A DNA stretch of 64,000 nucleotides from Lycorma delicatula (taxonomy: Eukaryota > Arthropoda > Insecta > Hemiptera > Fulgoridae): NCBI RefSeq assembly GCF_047948215.1, contig NC_134456.1:82166515-82230514 (forward strand), read 5' to 3'. The position numbers and the translations under genes are program-made. The notes under the pieces were generated by a model, which did not search any database, was not told the origin of the DNA, and worked only from the letters and a program-made list of their open reading frames with translations. Shown here in pieces: positions 33,986 to 46,702 of the stretch; position 1 is the first letter of the stretch; every line of letters starts with the position of its first letter.

Positions 33986-34629
33986 TTTATCCTTATATGA
34001 AGTAAATAAGTATTGTGATCACGAAAAATTTCAGTTTCCAAATTTTAACGGACATATCTATTTTTACCAACCCTGAATCCGTTGACTAGTTTCGGCATGA
34101 TGTCTGTATGTGCATATGTATATACACGTATCCATAACTCAAAAACAATTAGCTGTAGGATGTTGAAATTTTGGATTTAGGACTGTTGTAACATCTAGTT
34201 TTGCACCTCCTCTTTTGATTGCAATCGACTGAACCAAAAGTATCCAAAAAAGCCCAAAATCCAAAAAAATTAGCTGCAGTAATAAGTCTCATTGAGAGCT
34301 TTTCAATGATATTCATAGGCGGTACTTATTTTCATTGGTTCCAGAGTTATAGCCAAATAACATTTTATTAATGAAATATTTGGATTTAAGGTCAAGGCAT
34401 ATCAATTCAAATCAGACTTCATCTCCTTTTTTTTAAGTTTTTAATTTAAATATATTGATTTATTTATAATTATTAATTTCTCTTTGTAAAAAAAAAATTA
34501 TGATGAATAATAATTCAATAATAATAAAAAATGAAAAAATATCAGAAGTTATTAATGAAATAAAATTTTATGTACTTTTCATTTTAAAAAAATGTATAAA
34601 TGTAATTTAATAGGCATATAAGGAAGTCA
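33986..34629 (+). mobile_element. MITE family A, copy 1 (ACTTCCTTGTAC-type ends)
   Basis: It shares more than 400 bp of recognisable sequence with 55807-57493, including AACTCAAAAACAATTAGC-like, GCACCTCCTCTTTTGATTGC and TACTTATTTTCATTGGTTCC blocks. The left end (TTTTATCCTTATATGAAG) and right end (CATATAAGGAAGTCATG) are decayed inverted repeats. No coding capacity. Confidence 0.7.
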
Positions 34630-34774
34630 TGTATTGTCCACATCAGGATTTTTACTGTAGGTGTACCAGGTTAACTTTTGTGCTTTAGATAGTTTGTTGT
34701 TTGCATTATTTAAGATATTTGTTATTATTTGAGGTATTTAAACCAGATTACTATTGACTTTATTTCTGTCTGTT
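34630..34774. other. Short unassigned spacer between MITE and LINE fragment
   Basis: No feature recognised. Confidence 0.3.
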
Positions 34775-36010
34775 TGTATTCTGTCTTCAGTCATTTGACT
34801 GGTTTGATGCAGCTCTCCAAGATTCCCTGTCCAGTGTCAGTCGTTTCGTGTTGGTATACCCATACATCCTACATCCCTAACAGTTTGTTTTACATATTCC
34901 AAACATTGCCTGCTTGCACAATTTTTCCCTTCTATCTGTCCCTCCAATATCAAAGTGACTATTCCAGGATGCCTTAAGATGTGGCCTGTAAGTCTGTCTT
35001 CTTTTAACTATATTTTTCAAATGTTTCTTTCTTCATCAATTTGCCGCCACAACACCTCTTCATTTGTCACTTTATCTATCCATCTGATTTTTAACGGTCT
35101 CCTATTGCAACACATTTCAAAAGCTTCTAATTTTTCTTCTCAGGTACTCTAATTGTCCTAGTTTCACTTCCATATAAAGATACCCTCCAAACATATACTT
35201 TCAAAAATGTTTTCCTGACGTCTAAATTAATTTTTGATGTAAGCAAATTATATTTCTGACTGAGAGGTTTTTTTGCCTGTGCTATTCAGCATTTGATACT
35301 GCTCCTTCTTTATCCATCTTTAGTAATTCTACTTCGCAAATAACAAAATTCTTCTACCTCCATAATCTTTTTTCTTCCTATTTTTATATTTGTTGGTCCA
35401 TCTACATTATTTCTACTACATATCATTACTTTCATTTTGTTCTTGTTTATTTTCATGTGGTAGTTCTTGCAAAGGATTTCATCCATGCCATTTATAGTAT
35501 TTGTAGATATTTCCTTTTACCTTCTTCATCACTACCATTATTATACTTTGTATGTTCATCCATTAGTTTCAATATATCCTCTGATATCCAAGGTTTTCTA
35601 CCAGTTTTCTTTGTTCTGCTGATTTAATAATTTTCTCTTTAACATTCTTCCATTTTTTCTCTGTATTTTCTACCTTTTCTTTTTTGCTCAGACTTTTTGC
35701 AATTTCATCCTCAAAAATCGTTACCTCCTCTTCCTCAAGCTTCTCTAAATTCCACCGATTCATCTAACACCTTTTCTTCTGGTTTTTAAACCTCAATCTA
35801 CATTTCATTATCACTAAATTATGGTCACTATCAATGTCTGCTCCTGGATATGGTTTGCATTGCAGTTGACGAGTTAATTTCTAAATCTTTGTTTAATCAC
35901 GATATAACCTATCTGATACCTTGCAGTATCATCTGGCTTTTTCCTTACCTAAGTTTCTGGACCAGACTGTTTTAAGCTAGTCTTTGACTAAATGCTCATT
36001 TATCCAACCT
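34775..36010 (-). pseudogene. LINE endonuclease-reverse transcriptase relic with the RT core deleted
   Basis: Sequence from 34775 to about 35480 is the same 3' region as in the LINE at 56370-57060 (shared GTTTGATGCAGCTCTCCAAG-like, ACATCCTACATCCCTAACA and TATTCCAGGATGCCTTA blocks). From 35500 to about 35770 the minus strand instead encodes the linker that precedes the reverse transcriptase (RWNLEKLEEEEVTIFED, then EKKWKNVKEKIIKSAEQ). From about 35780 to 35900 it shows the end of the endonuclease. The palm domain with the catalytic FADD block is missing at about 35480-35500, so the copy carries an internal deletion. Confidence 0.65.
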
Positions 36011-36238
36011 TTTGCATTAATTAGGTACTTTTATTAATAATAATAATAATAAGTTATTACTATAAATATAAACCGTAATAAGTCCTCGATCACGAATATA
36101 GAAATGAAAATAAACTATGAAACAACTTAGAAACCCAATTGAATCCAAAGTCAACCCTGGATGTAGGTTGACCCCCTCCCCCCATTTTACGAGAGAAAAT
36201 GTAGGAAAAAACCCCGAACTTTATTCAGGCAAATATAT

Positions 36239-37360
36239 TTCAATTTTATTTATAATAGATATTTATTATTTTTAGTAAATTATTTGTTTATTCATTTATA
36301 TCAGTAATATTAATTGTTTGTAGTGCAGTTTAGTTTTTATTAATTTATTATTAGTTACCATGATTGTATAATTTTTGTTGCGTTTGGTAGTCTTTATGTT
36401 AATTTTGATGTATTATAATCTTGAATGTATTTTTTAGCATATTTGCAAATTGTTTTATGTTACTTTAAATTTAAAAATTTATCATGTTATTCTTTTTATA
36501 ATTATGGTCTTTTTCTTGTGGTGTAATAATGAATTTACTGATTTAGTTTTAATTTATTGCAAAATTTGTCTTAGAAACCCATGTAATTTTTTCATTATAT
36601 CCATTTTTGATTGTTTTTTTGAAACCCATTCAGTACGTATTATCTATGTAATACTGGATAAAGTATTTTTCATTATTCACTATAAGATTTCATTAAATTT
36701 TAATTGTTATTATATTTAAGTCTGTTATTGTTTTTATTTTGTTTAATTTTATGTATTATAAGTTTATTTCTAACAGATTATTTGTTTTGTTAAAGTGGTT
36801 TTTTCCTAGTATTGATATAAATGTTGAAAATTTAAAAAAAACATTTTCTTTTTTTGTTAATAAATCATACTTGCTTCTTGTTACTGAAAATCATTATTTT
36901 TTTTTTAGTTTTGTTGATTTTGACTGTTTTACACCTAGAAATATAAACATATCTAGAGTTAACATTAATCACAAACATTTTTCTGTCAAACTATGAGAAA
37001 ATAAAAGTGAAAAATGAAAGAAAAAATTAATTATAATTAAATTAAAATTATGATCGCTGTTAACAGTTTTTAGTTTGTTTCTTATAAGTTCTCAAAACTG
37101 TTATTAACAGAAGATCTTAAAACATAAGATGTGTTTAAAGAGATTATATGTCATCTCATGAATCTGCTTGTTTGCTTCTTAGACAGACAAATCTATGAAA
37201 TTTTTGTTTGAGGTGGTCGACTATGCTGAGAATTTTCTTCCTCAAGGCTACTGATTATTTAGCTTTAGGCAATGCTTCCAAGTTTGAATACATTTATATA
37301 TTTTCTCTACAAGCAACAGGTACAAGCCACACTTAATTAAAGTTTTATAATAGTAGATGA
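36239..37360. other. Very AT-rich non-coding stretch
   Basis: Two hydrophobic open frames (36450-36719 and 36739-36996) reflect T-rich composition and are not called. No element recognised. Confidence 0.4.
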
Positions 37361-37361
37361 A

Positions 37362-37445
37362 TTTTTTAGCGTATGAAAGATACCAAGCCTGACCAGGATT
37401 CAAACCCAGAACCCTCAGAGCAAATTGCTATCGCTCAACACAAAG
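37362..37445 (-). repeat. tRNA-derived SINE fragment, family 2
   Basis: On the minus strand GGGTTTGAATCCTGGTCAGG is a good box B and is followed by CTTGGTATCTTTCATACGC. The copy at 14605-14712 has the same box B plus trailer arrangement. The box A part is poorly preserved. Confidence 0.5.
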
Positions 37446-37576
37446 TTTGGTTAGCATTGTTTTCAAATTTGTGTATATTTAAACAGTTTTTGTTGTATTT
37501 TTTAGCCTTGATTCTTATGTCTTTTGCTATTTTCTTGGCAAAATTTCTTCTTGTCAATGCATTTTAATCACGAGTG

Positions 37577-37602
<26 letters not shown>
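37577..37602. repeat. T26 homopolymer run
   Basis: An uninterrupted run of about 26 T residues. It could be the remains of a minus-strand poly(A) tail, but no retroelement is recognisable to its right. Confidence 0.85.
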
Positions 37603-37608
<6 letters not shown>

Positions 37609-40600
37609 AAATTAGCTAGAATGTGAAATTTATTATGCCAGAAAAAGTAATTGAAAAACTTATTTTCAAAGTAATTATTTTCAAAGTAATTGAAAAACTA
37701 AATGTGCTCCTATAGCAAGGAAATGATACTTAACCTCTTATCAAAGGTATTGGTGTTGTGTTTTGGTGCCATACGCTAAATAAATAAATCAAAGGTATCA
37801 ACAACAATCTGTATTGGTTTTGTTAAGTGATAAGCCTAAATTTTCCTAGTCTACTAATAGAAATAAATAAAAAACCAAAAAATGTTCACAAGCGTACTTT
37901 TTCTCTGTAATTATTAACTAGTCATTATTTTTATAATCAAAATACTCTGTTTTAAGAAGAAAAAAGTGTTAAATGAAGAAAGTTAAAAAGTCTTTGAAAT
38001 TTGCACTCAGTTTAACATATTTAATGTTATTCATTTGCATCACCAAAACTAGTTGGAAAGTTGCATTGTTTAGTTTTTCAAACTAAAGATGTTAGTACAT
38101 CTGCTGCAGTTGCCTTGGTTTTTTTATTTTCTAAGTAAGAAAGATTGACTTAGTAAAAACAATTAATGTAAAGGAAATTAGTAATGAAGAAGTGTTAAGT
38201 AAATGGAGATTATTTATAAAGAGGTCTTGAATTTTTAATGACTTGTATTTTAAAAATGAAAGCGCAAAATTCTTAAGATTTTGCGTTGATTATGTTTTGC
38301 TCATAACTGTTTTTGAAATGATATTTCATATATATTTAATAGATGCCTCCGAGAGTCCACCAAAATATGGCAGATTTGGTAGTATGAAATGCCATATCTT
38401 CCTTGTGCCGTAGATGTGTAAACATCTTTATTAAATTTTCTTGATAAAAAGGATTTTCTTAATGATTACTTTTTAGAAGTCCCAAATAATTTCTGCTATT
38501 GTTGCTGTAGAAGTTTATGAAATGTCTTCATTCTGTTGTAAACTTTCTTAATACTTTTAATGAACTCTTGTGATGATAAATCACTAAATAATTCAAATGA
38601 GTAACTTGAGTTGAAAAACATAAAATCTGTAACATAATATTTTATTGTAACACTACTTTAGATAAGAAAGGTTATTTACAAATAGTCCAGCAAAATCTAC
38701 TCATGTGTTTTCTAGAAAAACATGGTTAATTTCTACTCTGTGTTTGGAGAGCTGCCCTATTAAGTGGTTTAGAGACATTACTTTCAACGCATTACACAAT
38801 CATGAATGACACTTTTCATTATTTTGCCTTAGAGTACAATAATTAGGTTTTAGTAAGACTAATTATGAGTATGAGCTATTTTCAAATTCTTCCTTGATTA
38901 TGAAAAATCTTAATTGATATTTTGGTGCCAAATATAATCTCTGCATGATTTAATCTTCTAATTCCTGTACGTTATTGTTATTGTCAAAGAATAAATGAGT
39001 GTGTAATTGGGTCTTTTTTTGGAAATTGGGAATTTAATTAAAGGCTCTTTGTTTCTTAGCTATAAGTTCATTTTTATATTTTTCTGATACAGACTTGTAA
39101 ATGATCATGAATTTTTTGTTGTATTAAGTATCTGTTGTTTTTGTTCAGTTGTGGACAAATTGTTTATAGCGAGCATTTACTCTTAGAAGTATGTAGTGTT
39201 TAATGAAAGATAGCCAGCCTGAACAAATTTTGAACATAGAATCGTCTATTTAAAAGATTCACATACTATGACAGCCAAAGAAGTTGGCTCTTGACTTGTG
39301 AATTCACTTTGTTAACTTATATTTCTTCACATTGGAGATAAGTTTTTTTAATAATAGCTTGAAGTAGTTTTGAATAAAGACAATTTACATGCTGATTGTC
39401 TTGTTTTTTGTTTTATTTTATTGCTGTTTCATATTTTCCATTTCAAACTAGTACTGTAGTGATTTGAGATCTAGCTTGTTGGAATTGATGGAAATATGAA
39501 AACCGTAATAAAAATGGAGATTATAATATATATATTTTTTTCTTTATTGTTTTTTTTAAATAAAAAAATAATAGTTTTAAAAGTAAAATAACAAGAAGCA
39601 TTAATAGTAAAATGAAGACTTAAAAGAATGTGCACCTGATCATTTCAATCAAGACACAATAGGTATCCATGAAATTGGAATTACGTGGCTTCAAACAGTT
39701 TATAGAAATTCTATGCAGCGTCAAATAGTTTTTCTACCTTAACAATAGCTAATGGTTTTAACATGACCATACTGAGGGACAGTCTATATAAAGTTTATTA
39801 TTGATATATTGACTAGATGTAAATGAAATTTTTCTAGTCAAGGTTATTTGAATATATTCTCAGATATACTATCATTTTATTATTGAGCGATTGCAGAATG
39901 GTATTTTCAGGTTGTCTTTATTCTTAGTTAATTAGGTAACAGCTAAAAACAGAATTAATGGAACATTAGTGAGGAAGTTATTGTTAACTTCAATGATAGT
40001 GGAATTTAAAATTTAATTTTGTCGTTTGTCATCTTCTCATAAATTTATTTTATAAATTGTATAATTTGATATTGTTTCTTTGTTACATATTTGATGTTGC
40101 CTAACAATAAAAATTGCCTTTTCCTGAGAGCACTTGTTTGCTTGTTCTTGTACTCTTGAGTTTATTTTTGTTTAAGATATGAACAAGCAAATTTTTTCCG
40201 TTATTATTGTTTTATTTTTTGAAAGCCATACTGTACTTGATATACATTCACAACTAAAAGATGTGGTTTTATTTTTTATACACACCTTTGTACTCGTGCA
40301 TATTGTATGCATGTGCATTTGTAATTTTTCATTAAAGTGTATTTTTCATTGAGTAAGTAGAAGACAGAAGTAGAAAATATATAAAAGTTTTTATTATTCC
40401 TCTTTGATGATTTTGAATATTAACTACATGATGTAGTGTCATGGATCTCTGTCTCATCTCTGCCAGTCTAGCTCCAGCCTTGATCTTAGCTTGTAGTTAT
40501 GACATCATGGATCATGATTAAATATTTTTTCAATGCCATTTATCTTGTGTCTTATATACATTTTTAATGATTAATAGGCTACAGTTTAGTAAACAAAATA

Positions 40601-41155
40601 TAAATTATTTGTATACTGTACACAGTAGACGTAGTTTCTTGCGTTTTCAGAAGTATGGAGTTTTTCAAAAATTGCTCGGTTTAGTTACTACATTTATTCA
40701 CTGTCTACATCTTATTCTGAACCATGATAGTGACAATGGAGTCCAAATATTTAAAGATTTGTATTCTCTTGAATTTCAAATTTGAATTATGTATTAATTC
40801 CATTACAGTAATAAGCGTGTTTTATTCTCCCACTGTTTGTGGCATTTAGAAGTGTCATCCTTAAAAACGTAGAACTTATCTCATTTCATTTGTATTTTTT
40901 AATTCATCTTCAGGACTTTCCTTTGTTGATTAATAGGTTATACGTTAGCAATAAATGACAGTTTTGATTCAGAACTTTCAGTCTTTAGGATACTTTTTGC
41001 TCTGAGATTTTCTAGGTATTGAGGAATCAGGCTAAAAGGATCCGATTTACTGTTTTAACCTAGGACCTATTTTTCTTGTCTGATCAGATTTTCATCAGAT
41101 CAGATGAACAGATTGTATGTATAAATCTTGGTAAAATCTGTAGTAAGCAGTTAAC
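37603..41155. other. Long AT-rich stretch without recognisable genes
   Basis: No exon or named element was recognised. Sequence near 39195-39290 (TGAAAGATAGCCAGCCTGA) faintly resembles SINE family 2 but is too decayed to call. Confidence 0.4.
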
Positions 41156-41173
41156 TTTGCCTACTAGTTTTCT
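41156..41173 (+). repeat. Left target-site duplication of SINE copy 1
   Basis: TTTGCCTACTAGTTTTCT, matching 41461-41478 with one mismatch. Confidence 0.85.
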
Positions 41174-41460
41174 TCTTTTTCCTGTTTAGCATCTGGTAAT
41201 TACCGTTCAGATATTACTTCAGAAGATGAATGAAGGTGATATGATTGTAAATGAAGTGTAGTCTTGTACAGTCTCAGTTCGACTATTCCTGAAATGTGTG
41301 GTTAATTGAAACCCAACCACCAAAGAACACCAGTATCCACAATCTAGTATTCAAATCCATATAAAAATAACTGACTTTACTAGGACTTGAATGCTGGAAC
41401 TCTCGACTTCCAAATTGGCTTATTTGGGAAGACATGTTCACCACTAGACCAACCTGGTGG
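41174..41460 (-). repeat. tRNA-derived SINE family 1, copy 1
   Basis: The minus-strand head CAGGTTGGTCTAGTGGTGAA contains a perfect box A (TGGTCTAGTGG, fits TRGYNNARNNG), and CATTCAAGTCC is a good box B about 50 nt further. The body and tail (TACCGGTGTTC-like, ATTAACCACACAT, CTAAACAGGAAAAAG) are shared by six other copies. The 18-bp flanking repeats with one mismatch show retroposition. Confidence 0.88.
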
Positions 41461-41478
41461 TTTGCCTACTACTTTTCT
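41461..41478 (+). repeat. Right target-site duplication of SINE copy 1
   Basis: TTTGCCTACTACTTTTCT, one mismatch to 41156-41173. Confidence 0.85.
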
Positions 41479-44400
41479 AAGGTGAAAATTTGACACTTGG
41501 TTCACTTCCCTGTTCTGAAGCCAGAATGGTGTGATAATGCTATATTATTTATTTCAAAAGTAGTTTCAGTTTTTTTAAACAAAAACTTAGAAAGTAATCT
41601 TTATTCTTTGTTCAGGGATGAAATGCTTTTGTGCAAGGTTATGGCAATTCCAAGAATACATCTGTAAAAATAACCTTAAGAACTGTACATTAGTGGCTAC
41701 AGATATACATTAGATCTAATCTGATAATCTTTTTTTTTGGACTGAAAACTATCTCATGATGAGGTTGCTCTACCTCTTTGGTTACAATTCAAGTATTTCT
41801 AACAATTGAATCAACTTATCTTTTCACCTCCATTAATCTATTAATTGGACCTTAATCATATTTATACTCATATATCAGACTTACCAAATCATACATTCTG
41901 TTTTACTTTTCCTTCAGTCGCTTTATTTTTGGGAGCCCATTTCTAGGATCATAGTTCATAACTTGTTTATATTTTAATTTCTTTTACCAATCATTGATTA
42001 CCAACACTTGATTTTAATTAGAGGATCCATACCACTTATTATTTTCTGCAGCTTCAATGTTTTAATAACATTTTTGTTGATTTTTATGCAACATTCTATG
42101 TTAGCACTTCTAAAATTTGAATCACTTGTTTTTATACCATAATAATTTACAGGCAAATTTTAGTCTTTTCCCCTCCAACCAACCAACAGATGAATCTCTC
42201 CTATTGATGCTTTAATTAATATTCAAACACACATATATTCAAAATACATAATATTCAAATATTCAAAAACACATTCAAACCTTATTTCCCATGTAATTTC
42301 AACCAAACCACTGCACGGACTACAGCTGTTCCAGGAATTAAATTGTCACATCTCATTAGTGTAGTCCCAATCTATTTTGATTTTATGAATGTGAATATCT
42401 CACTTTTGGTACAACTTCCACCACACATACATATTTTGTTTACTTCTTTACATCAGGATGAACTGAAGCTTTTTCTATAGACGTTTTCTAAAACTAAGTT
42501 TTTGTACCATCCAAATCCACTTTTCACTTTCTTTTATTACTTTATTCACTGTTTAGTGGAACTATGTATGTTAACTAAAGTACAGAATTCTTCTTCCTTT
42601 TTATTGACTCGTCCCTCAGTTTGTTGATAAGTTATGTGAAATTATTTTTTTTATACTGTTAAAACTCTTAGTTCAGAGAAAGTACAAATTTTTAACAGAT
42701 TTTTTTACAGAATTGAACAGATTTTATGAAAAAGTATCTATGATACTACAGTACTACAGCAGAACATTGTTATAAAATAATTTTGTTCAGTAACTTGGTT
42801 ACTCTGGTTGTAGTCTTAATGTAAATAATATATTGCAAACAACGCCCCAGGAAAAAGGGCAGAATCAACATTAAGAAAGCAGTCTACTGTCTTATTGTTC
42901 ATTTTTCGTGAAGCAAGAGTTCATTTAACAATTAAATGTTCCCGTTTTTTCTGTCCAAGGAAGAGTACCTCCAGTAGACATCTGGTTTTAATTTAAAGTT
43001 TAACTAAATAATTCCAACATTGTTACACTCTCCTTGGCTGGGTTAGCTAATTCATTTAGGAGTGTACGCTTTTCAAAAGTGATACTTTACTTTCTAGAGG
43101 AGCTGAGTTCTAATGGGTACATGTAGTTGATGTTCATCCTTTAAAATATAATCCAATTAGGAAACATCATAAATATACTTTTCAAATTTTAACAGTTCTT
43201 TTATTAAAAAGAATGATACAGTTTTACACATCTGAAGGATTCAAGAATGAACAATTTACACTTTACAATATTTTTTCATCTGCAGATAACCAGATTTAAA
43301 TATTCCTGAAAATGAATCGGGTTCTTTTTTATAAAGAAATATTAAAAGAATGTGTGTTAAAGCACATGTAAATATATTTGTAGATATAAACATCTCTTGT
43401 AATGTTTATTGTTTACATTTAACATCAAATTAAATTCTTCATTAGTTAGTTTAATTCTGGTTAAATTTTAATAGCCATTACCAAAATCTATTCACTTTGT
43501 TTTTGGATTTTATTGAAAATTGTTGGGTTTGGTACAAGAAAACTGATAGGGTTGGGGGCCGACCATTCTATCTCACACCTTTGGTTATGTTTCTTTTTTT
43601 GTCCTTACTTAAATTACTTTACTTTCTGTTTAATTTCTTAAATACTTTTATATGATATTTTTCTTAGCTGTTAACCGGTTTCTTATACTTTTTTTTTGTT
43701 TTAATTTCTTTTAATTTGTTAAGTTTTTTAACTAACTTTTCCCTGCTTTTATTCAAGTTTATTCAAGAAAACCTTTCTTCTAGAGGTGCTTTACTAGGTC
43801 CAATGATCAGTTATATGATCATTTTGGTCAGTTAACTGGTATTGCAGCTGTGAGATGTATGGCGATGGTGTTGTTGGATAAAGTAAGTTTTAAAAGTAGC
43901 TTCCTTATCATAATGTTCATAGTACCTACAGCTGCCAGTAAAATGATTTTTGCAATTGTATGGGGCTTCGTACATTTTGTGATTCTATGTGCTATCTTGT
44001 AAGATGATAGGTAGCAAAGGATTGCTTTGTATCGAATCCTACTTATAAAAATTACCCTTTTCTGGATTTAATGCTTAGTTTCCAGGTAAAATAATCATAT
44101 AATTTAGTAACTATGCTGGAATGAGGGGATTTTAAACAGTGTTTTATCCTAGTTGGTAATATATCCTGGGGTGTCAAAACTTACACAGAAAACATTATGG
44201 CCTGTCTTCGCCATTGATTTCTGTTTATGTAAAATCAAAGTCCAACAGCTTTCATCATTTTTTTCAATTTTTATGCTTCTTCACACACTTGCCACTGGTA
44301 GACAATGTGCCCGGTTCATCTTCACTATTACACCGTGTATTGCTGTTCAATAAAAACCAGTCCATTATTAAGATTGCTGCATGATGGAAAGTTACTTTAA

Positions 44401-44756
44401 AAACTTGACTTAATATAATCTCCAAAAATGTGAGATAACAACACTCAGTTGATACAATCTCTTAAAACTAATTCAACATTAAAACTATGCAAATCTGAAA
44501 TTTATTTATATATAAACATAGAGAACCTGAAAATTCTAGAAACTACTAAAACGATCTAGACAAGTATCATGTCATCTAGTTTACAAAGGCTTCTGCAAAT
44601 ACTAACTACATAGAATCTTCGGGGTAACTATGTGGTCACCAGTTTCACTAGATGTCATGACCTGCAATGTTTTTTTCCTGATGTGTACTTTGCAATATGT
44701 TCAACTAATGAACAATAAAAAACTCCCACATCACCCAATGGGATGAGAATGATTTC
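41479..44756. other. AT-rich stretch without recognisable genes
   Basis: No coding or repeat family was recognised. A 66-codon frame at 44153-44353 lies in slightly less AT-rich DNA that may be a decayed repeat; it matches no family I know. Confidence 0.4.
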
Positions 44757-44982
44757 ATGTAAATGAAGTGTAGTCTTGTACAGACTCGTGCCGACCATTA
44801 CTGTGGTTAATTGAACCCCAACCTCCAAAGTATCCCGGTATCCACTGTCTAATAATCAAGTCCGTGTAAAAAACAACTAACTTTTACTAGGATTTGATCC
44901 TCAGAACCTTTGACTTTGAAAGTCAGCCGTTAAACAACTTGAGTTACAATGACGAGTTAACACTAGACCAGCCCAGTGGGCT
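44757..44982 (-). repeat. tRNA-derived SINE family 1, divergent copy 2
   Basis: The minus-strand head GGGCTGGTCTAGTGTTAACT retains most of box A. The segment between box A and box B differs strongly from the other copies, while the body (GGATACCGGGATACTTTGGA, GGTTAATTGAACC on the plus strand) is shared. It may represent a separate subfamily. The 3' tail with the CTAAACAGG motif is absent, so it is 3'-truncated. Confidence 0.75.
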
Positions 44983-45590
44983 AAATTGAAAATGGAAGTA
45001 AAGTCTTGTAATATTTTGCGGCAACTATTTGAGGAAATGGTGGCTCCCCAGAGCACTGAGATGACACTTTGGGAATCACTTGTGTAATGCTTTATGGCAA
45101 ATGCCATCGTGATATTCAAAGTATTTTCATGTGAAATTTTGTTGAAAACTTAAAATGCAAAAATAATACATATAACCATCAACCCTCTGATCTCCTTTTA
45201 TTATATTTATTGAACTATGTTTTCCTGCTTTCCAAAAAACCATCTCAAGCAAGGCAGTAGTCAATTTATGTTGTTTCTTTGCATTCATCTTTTTATTTTT
45301 TTTTCAAAGATGCAAGTATTTTATGTATACATTTCTTGCTACTTTTTCTCACACTGCCAGCGTTAAATTTTAAATTAAAAATATTATTCTTAAAAAACTT
45401 GCACTAAAAACTCTTACTTTTTCAAATATGGAAAAGAACAGCTGGGCTGATAAAATCTAAGTGCAGAAAGAAACCGGTTCAGCACTGAATAAAAAGATTT
45501 CTCTAGGTAAATAAAGAAATGCTTGTTCATCTGAAAATATAAATTTCTTAAGAACTATAATGATTGTTTTTACAAAAAACAGTTGAATCT
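44983..45590. other. AT-rich spacer
   Basis: No feature recognised. Confidence 0.4.
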
Positions 45591-45594
45591 TTTG

Positions 45595-46690
45595 GTACAA
45601 ATCGTTTTATTGTTTTTCAAATTACTCTCAAGATTTATATATTTTTTCATGCGTTTGAACCAGTTCTCGAATCATCTTGGCCTCTCTGAAGTTGGTACCC
45701 CAAAAACATGGTTTTAGAAGGATTCAAAGCTTTTTGAGGTGATGGAAATCTCTGTTCACGCATTTTTTGTTTGATATTCGGGAACAAAAAGAAGTCGTTA
45801 GGCGATTAATCAGGTAAATATAGGCAATGAGACATTGATTCAATGTTTCTCTCCGTCAAATAAAATCAATTGTTTGAAGTACTGTATGTGAGCTGGCATT
45901 GTTATCATGAAGAATGATGCGACGTTTTCGGTTATTTTTCCTGATTTCATTGATGATTTCTGGCAAACAAATCTCATTCACCAATAATTGTTCTTCGATC
46001 CTCTAAAGCGATGGTTTCTACATGTCCAGTATAACCGAAGAAACAAGCGATCATTTTCAACAATTCATTTTCTTGAAGTGCTTCGCCAACGAACTACTTT
46101 TGTTGGATTAGGTCCATCTTGGAACAACCAAATAGTTGATTGCTGGTTAGTTTCCGGCTCGTACGAATATACCCAAGTTTCGTTTCATGTTACGATGATG
46201 GATACGGATTTTACATTTTTTCGGTCGATTTTTTTTAGCATTTCCTTACACCGATTGACACGAACCTGTTTTTGAGTTTTATTCAAATTATGCGGAATCC
46301 ATCGGGAACAGACTTTTTTTCACAGCTAAATGTCTATGCAAACTCGAACTCACGGTAGTCTGCGATACGTATAAGGATGCCTCTATTTTACGGTAAGTCA
46401 CGTGCCGATCCTTAATCATGTTGTGCACAGCATCGATGTTTTTTGGAACAACAGATTTTGGTCGACCTTCACGAAATTCGTAGCTGACTGAAGCGCGATC
46501 GCAACGAAATTCTGTAAACCGATTATAAATAGTTCTTTTTGATGTTGATCCATTACCAAAAGTTGAACGAAGCGATTCGAAGCGTTGTTGTTGAGTTAGC
46601 CTCTTACTAAAATCGTAAAAAATCATCCGACGAAAACCTTCACGTGAAATTTCAATTTTTTTACAAAACTATTTTTTTAAACGCTCACTC
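45595..46690 (-). pseudogene. Mariner transposase pseudogene, nearly full length
   Basis: On the minus strand the N-terminal 112 codons are open (46626-46288): KRLTQQQRFESLRSTFGNGS, then FREGRPKSVV and DRHVTYRKIEASLYVSQTTV, the Mos1-type double helix-turn-helix. After a break, VT*NETWVYSYEPETNQQST marks the first catalytic site, where the usual GDE reads stop-Asn-Glu, so the first Asp is lost. FQDGPNPTKVV, ACFFGYTGHVETIALEDRRT, ILHDNNASSHT (second Asp kept) and PD*SPNDFFLFPNIKQKM (third Asp kept) follow, then the C-terminus near 45610. Typical mariner length is about 345 residues, so almost all is present but inactivated. The plus-strand frame at 45988-46275 is its antisense shadow. Confidence 0.85.
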
Positions 46691-46702
46691 TAAACAAACT
46701 TT

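Larger units (their letters stand above)
33203..36238. mobile_element. Possible outer repeat whose ends bracket a nest of insertions
   Basis: The left end CTATATTTGCTCGAATATAG (33203-33222) and the reverse complement of the right end near 36216-36236 (ATATATTTGCCTGAATAAAG) are similar and could be terminal inverted repeats. Both are followed inwards by C/G-rich tracts. Between them lie two LINE fragments and a MITE. The pairing is plausible but not proven. Confidence 0.35.

Noticed and set aside
36450..36996. Two adjacent membrane-protein-like frames (89 and 85 codons)
   Set aside because: Composition (Phe, Ile, Leu, Tyr, Asn) follows from T-rich DNA; no splice context or conserved motif.
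39195..39290. Additional SINE family 2 copy
   Set aside because: Only a short TGAAAGATAGCCAGCCTGA similarity remains; box B is not recognisable.
41400..41460. tRNA gene
   Set aside because: Boxes A and B are present, but no acceptor stem or anticodon arm folds properly and the same head recurs in seven SINE copies.
44153..44353. 66-codon plus-strand frame
   Set aside because: No family match; the region may be a decayed repeat but neither strand gives a clear motif.
45988..46275. Plus-strand 95-codon frame
   Set aside because: It is antisense to the mariner pseudogene, whose conserved motifs read clearly on the minus strand.
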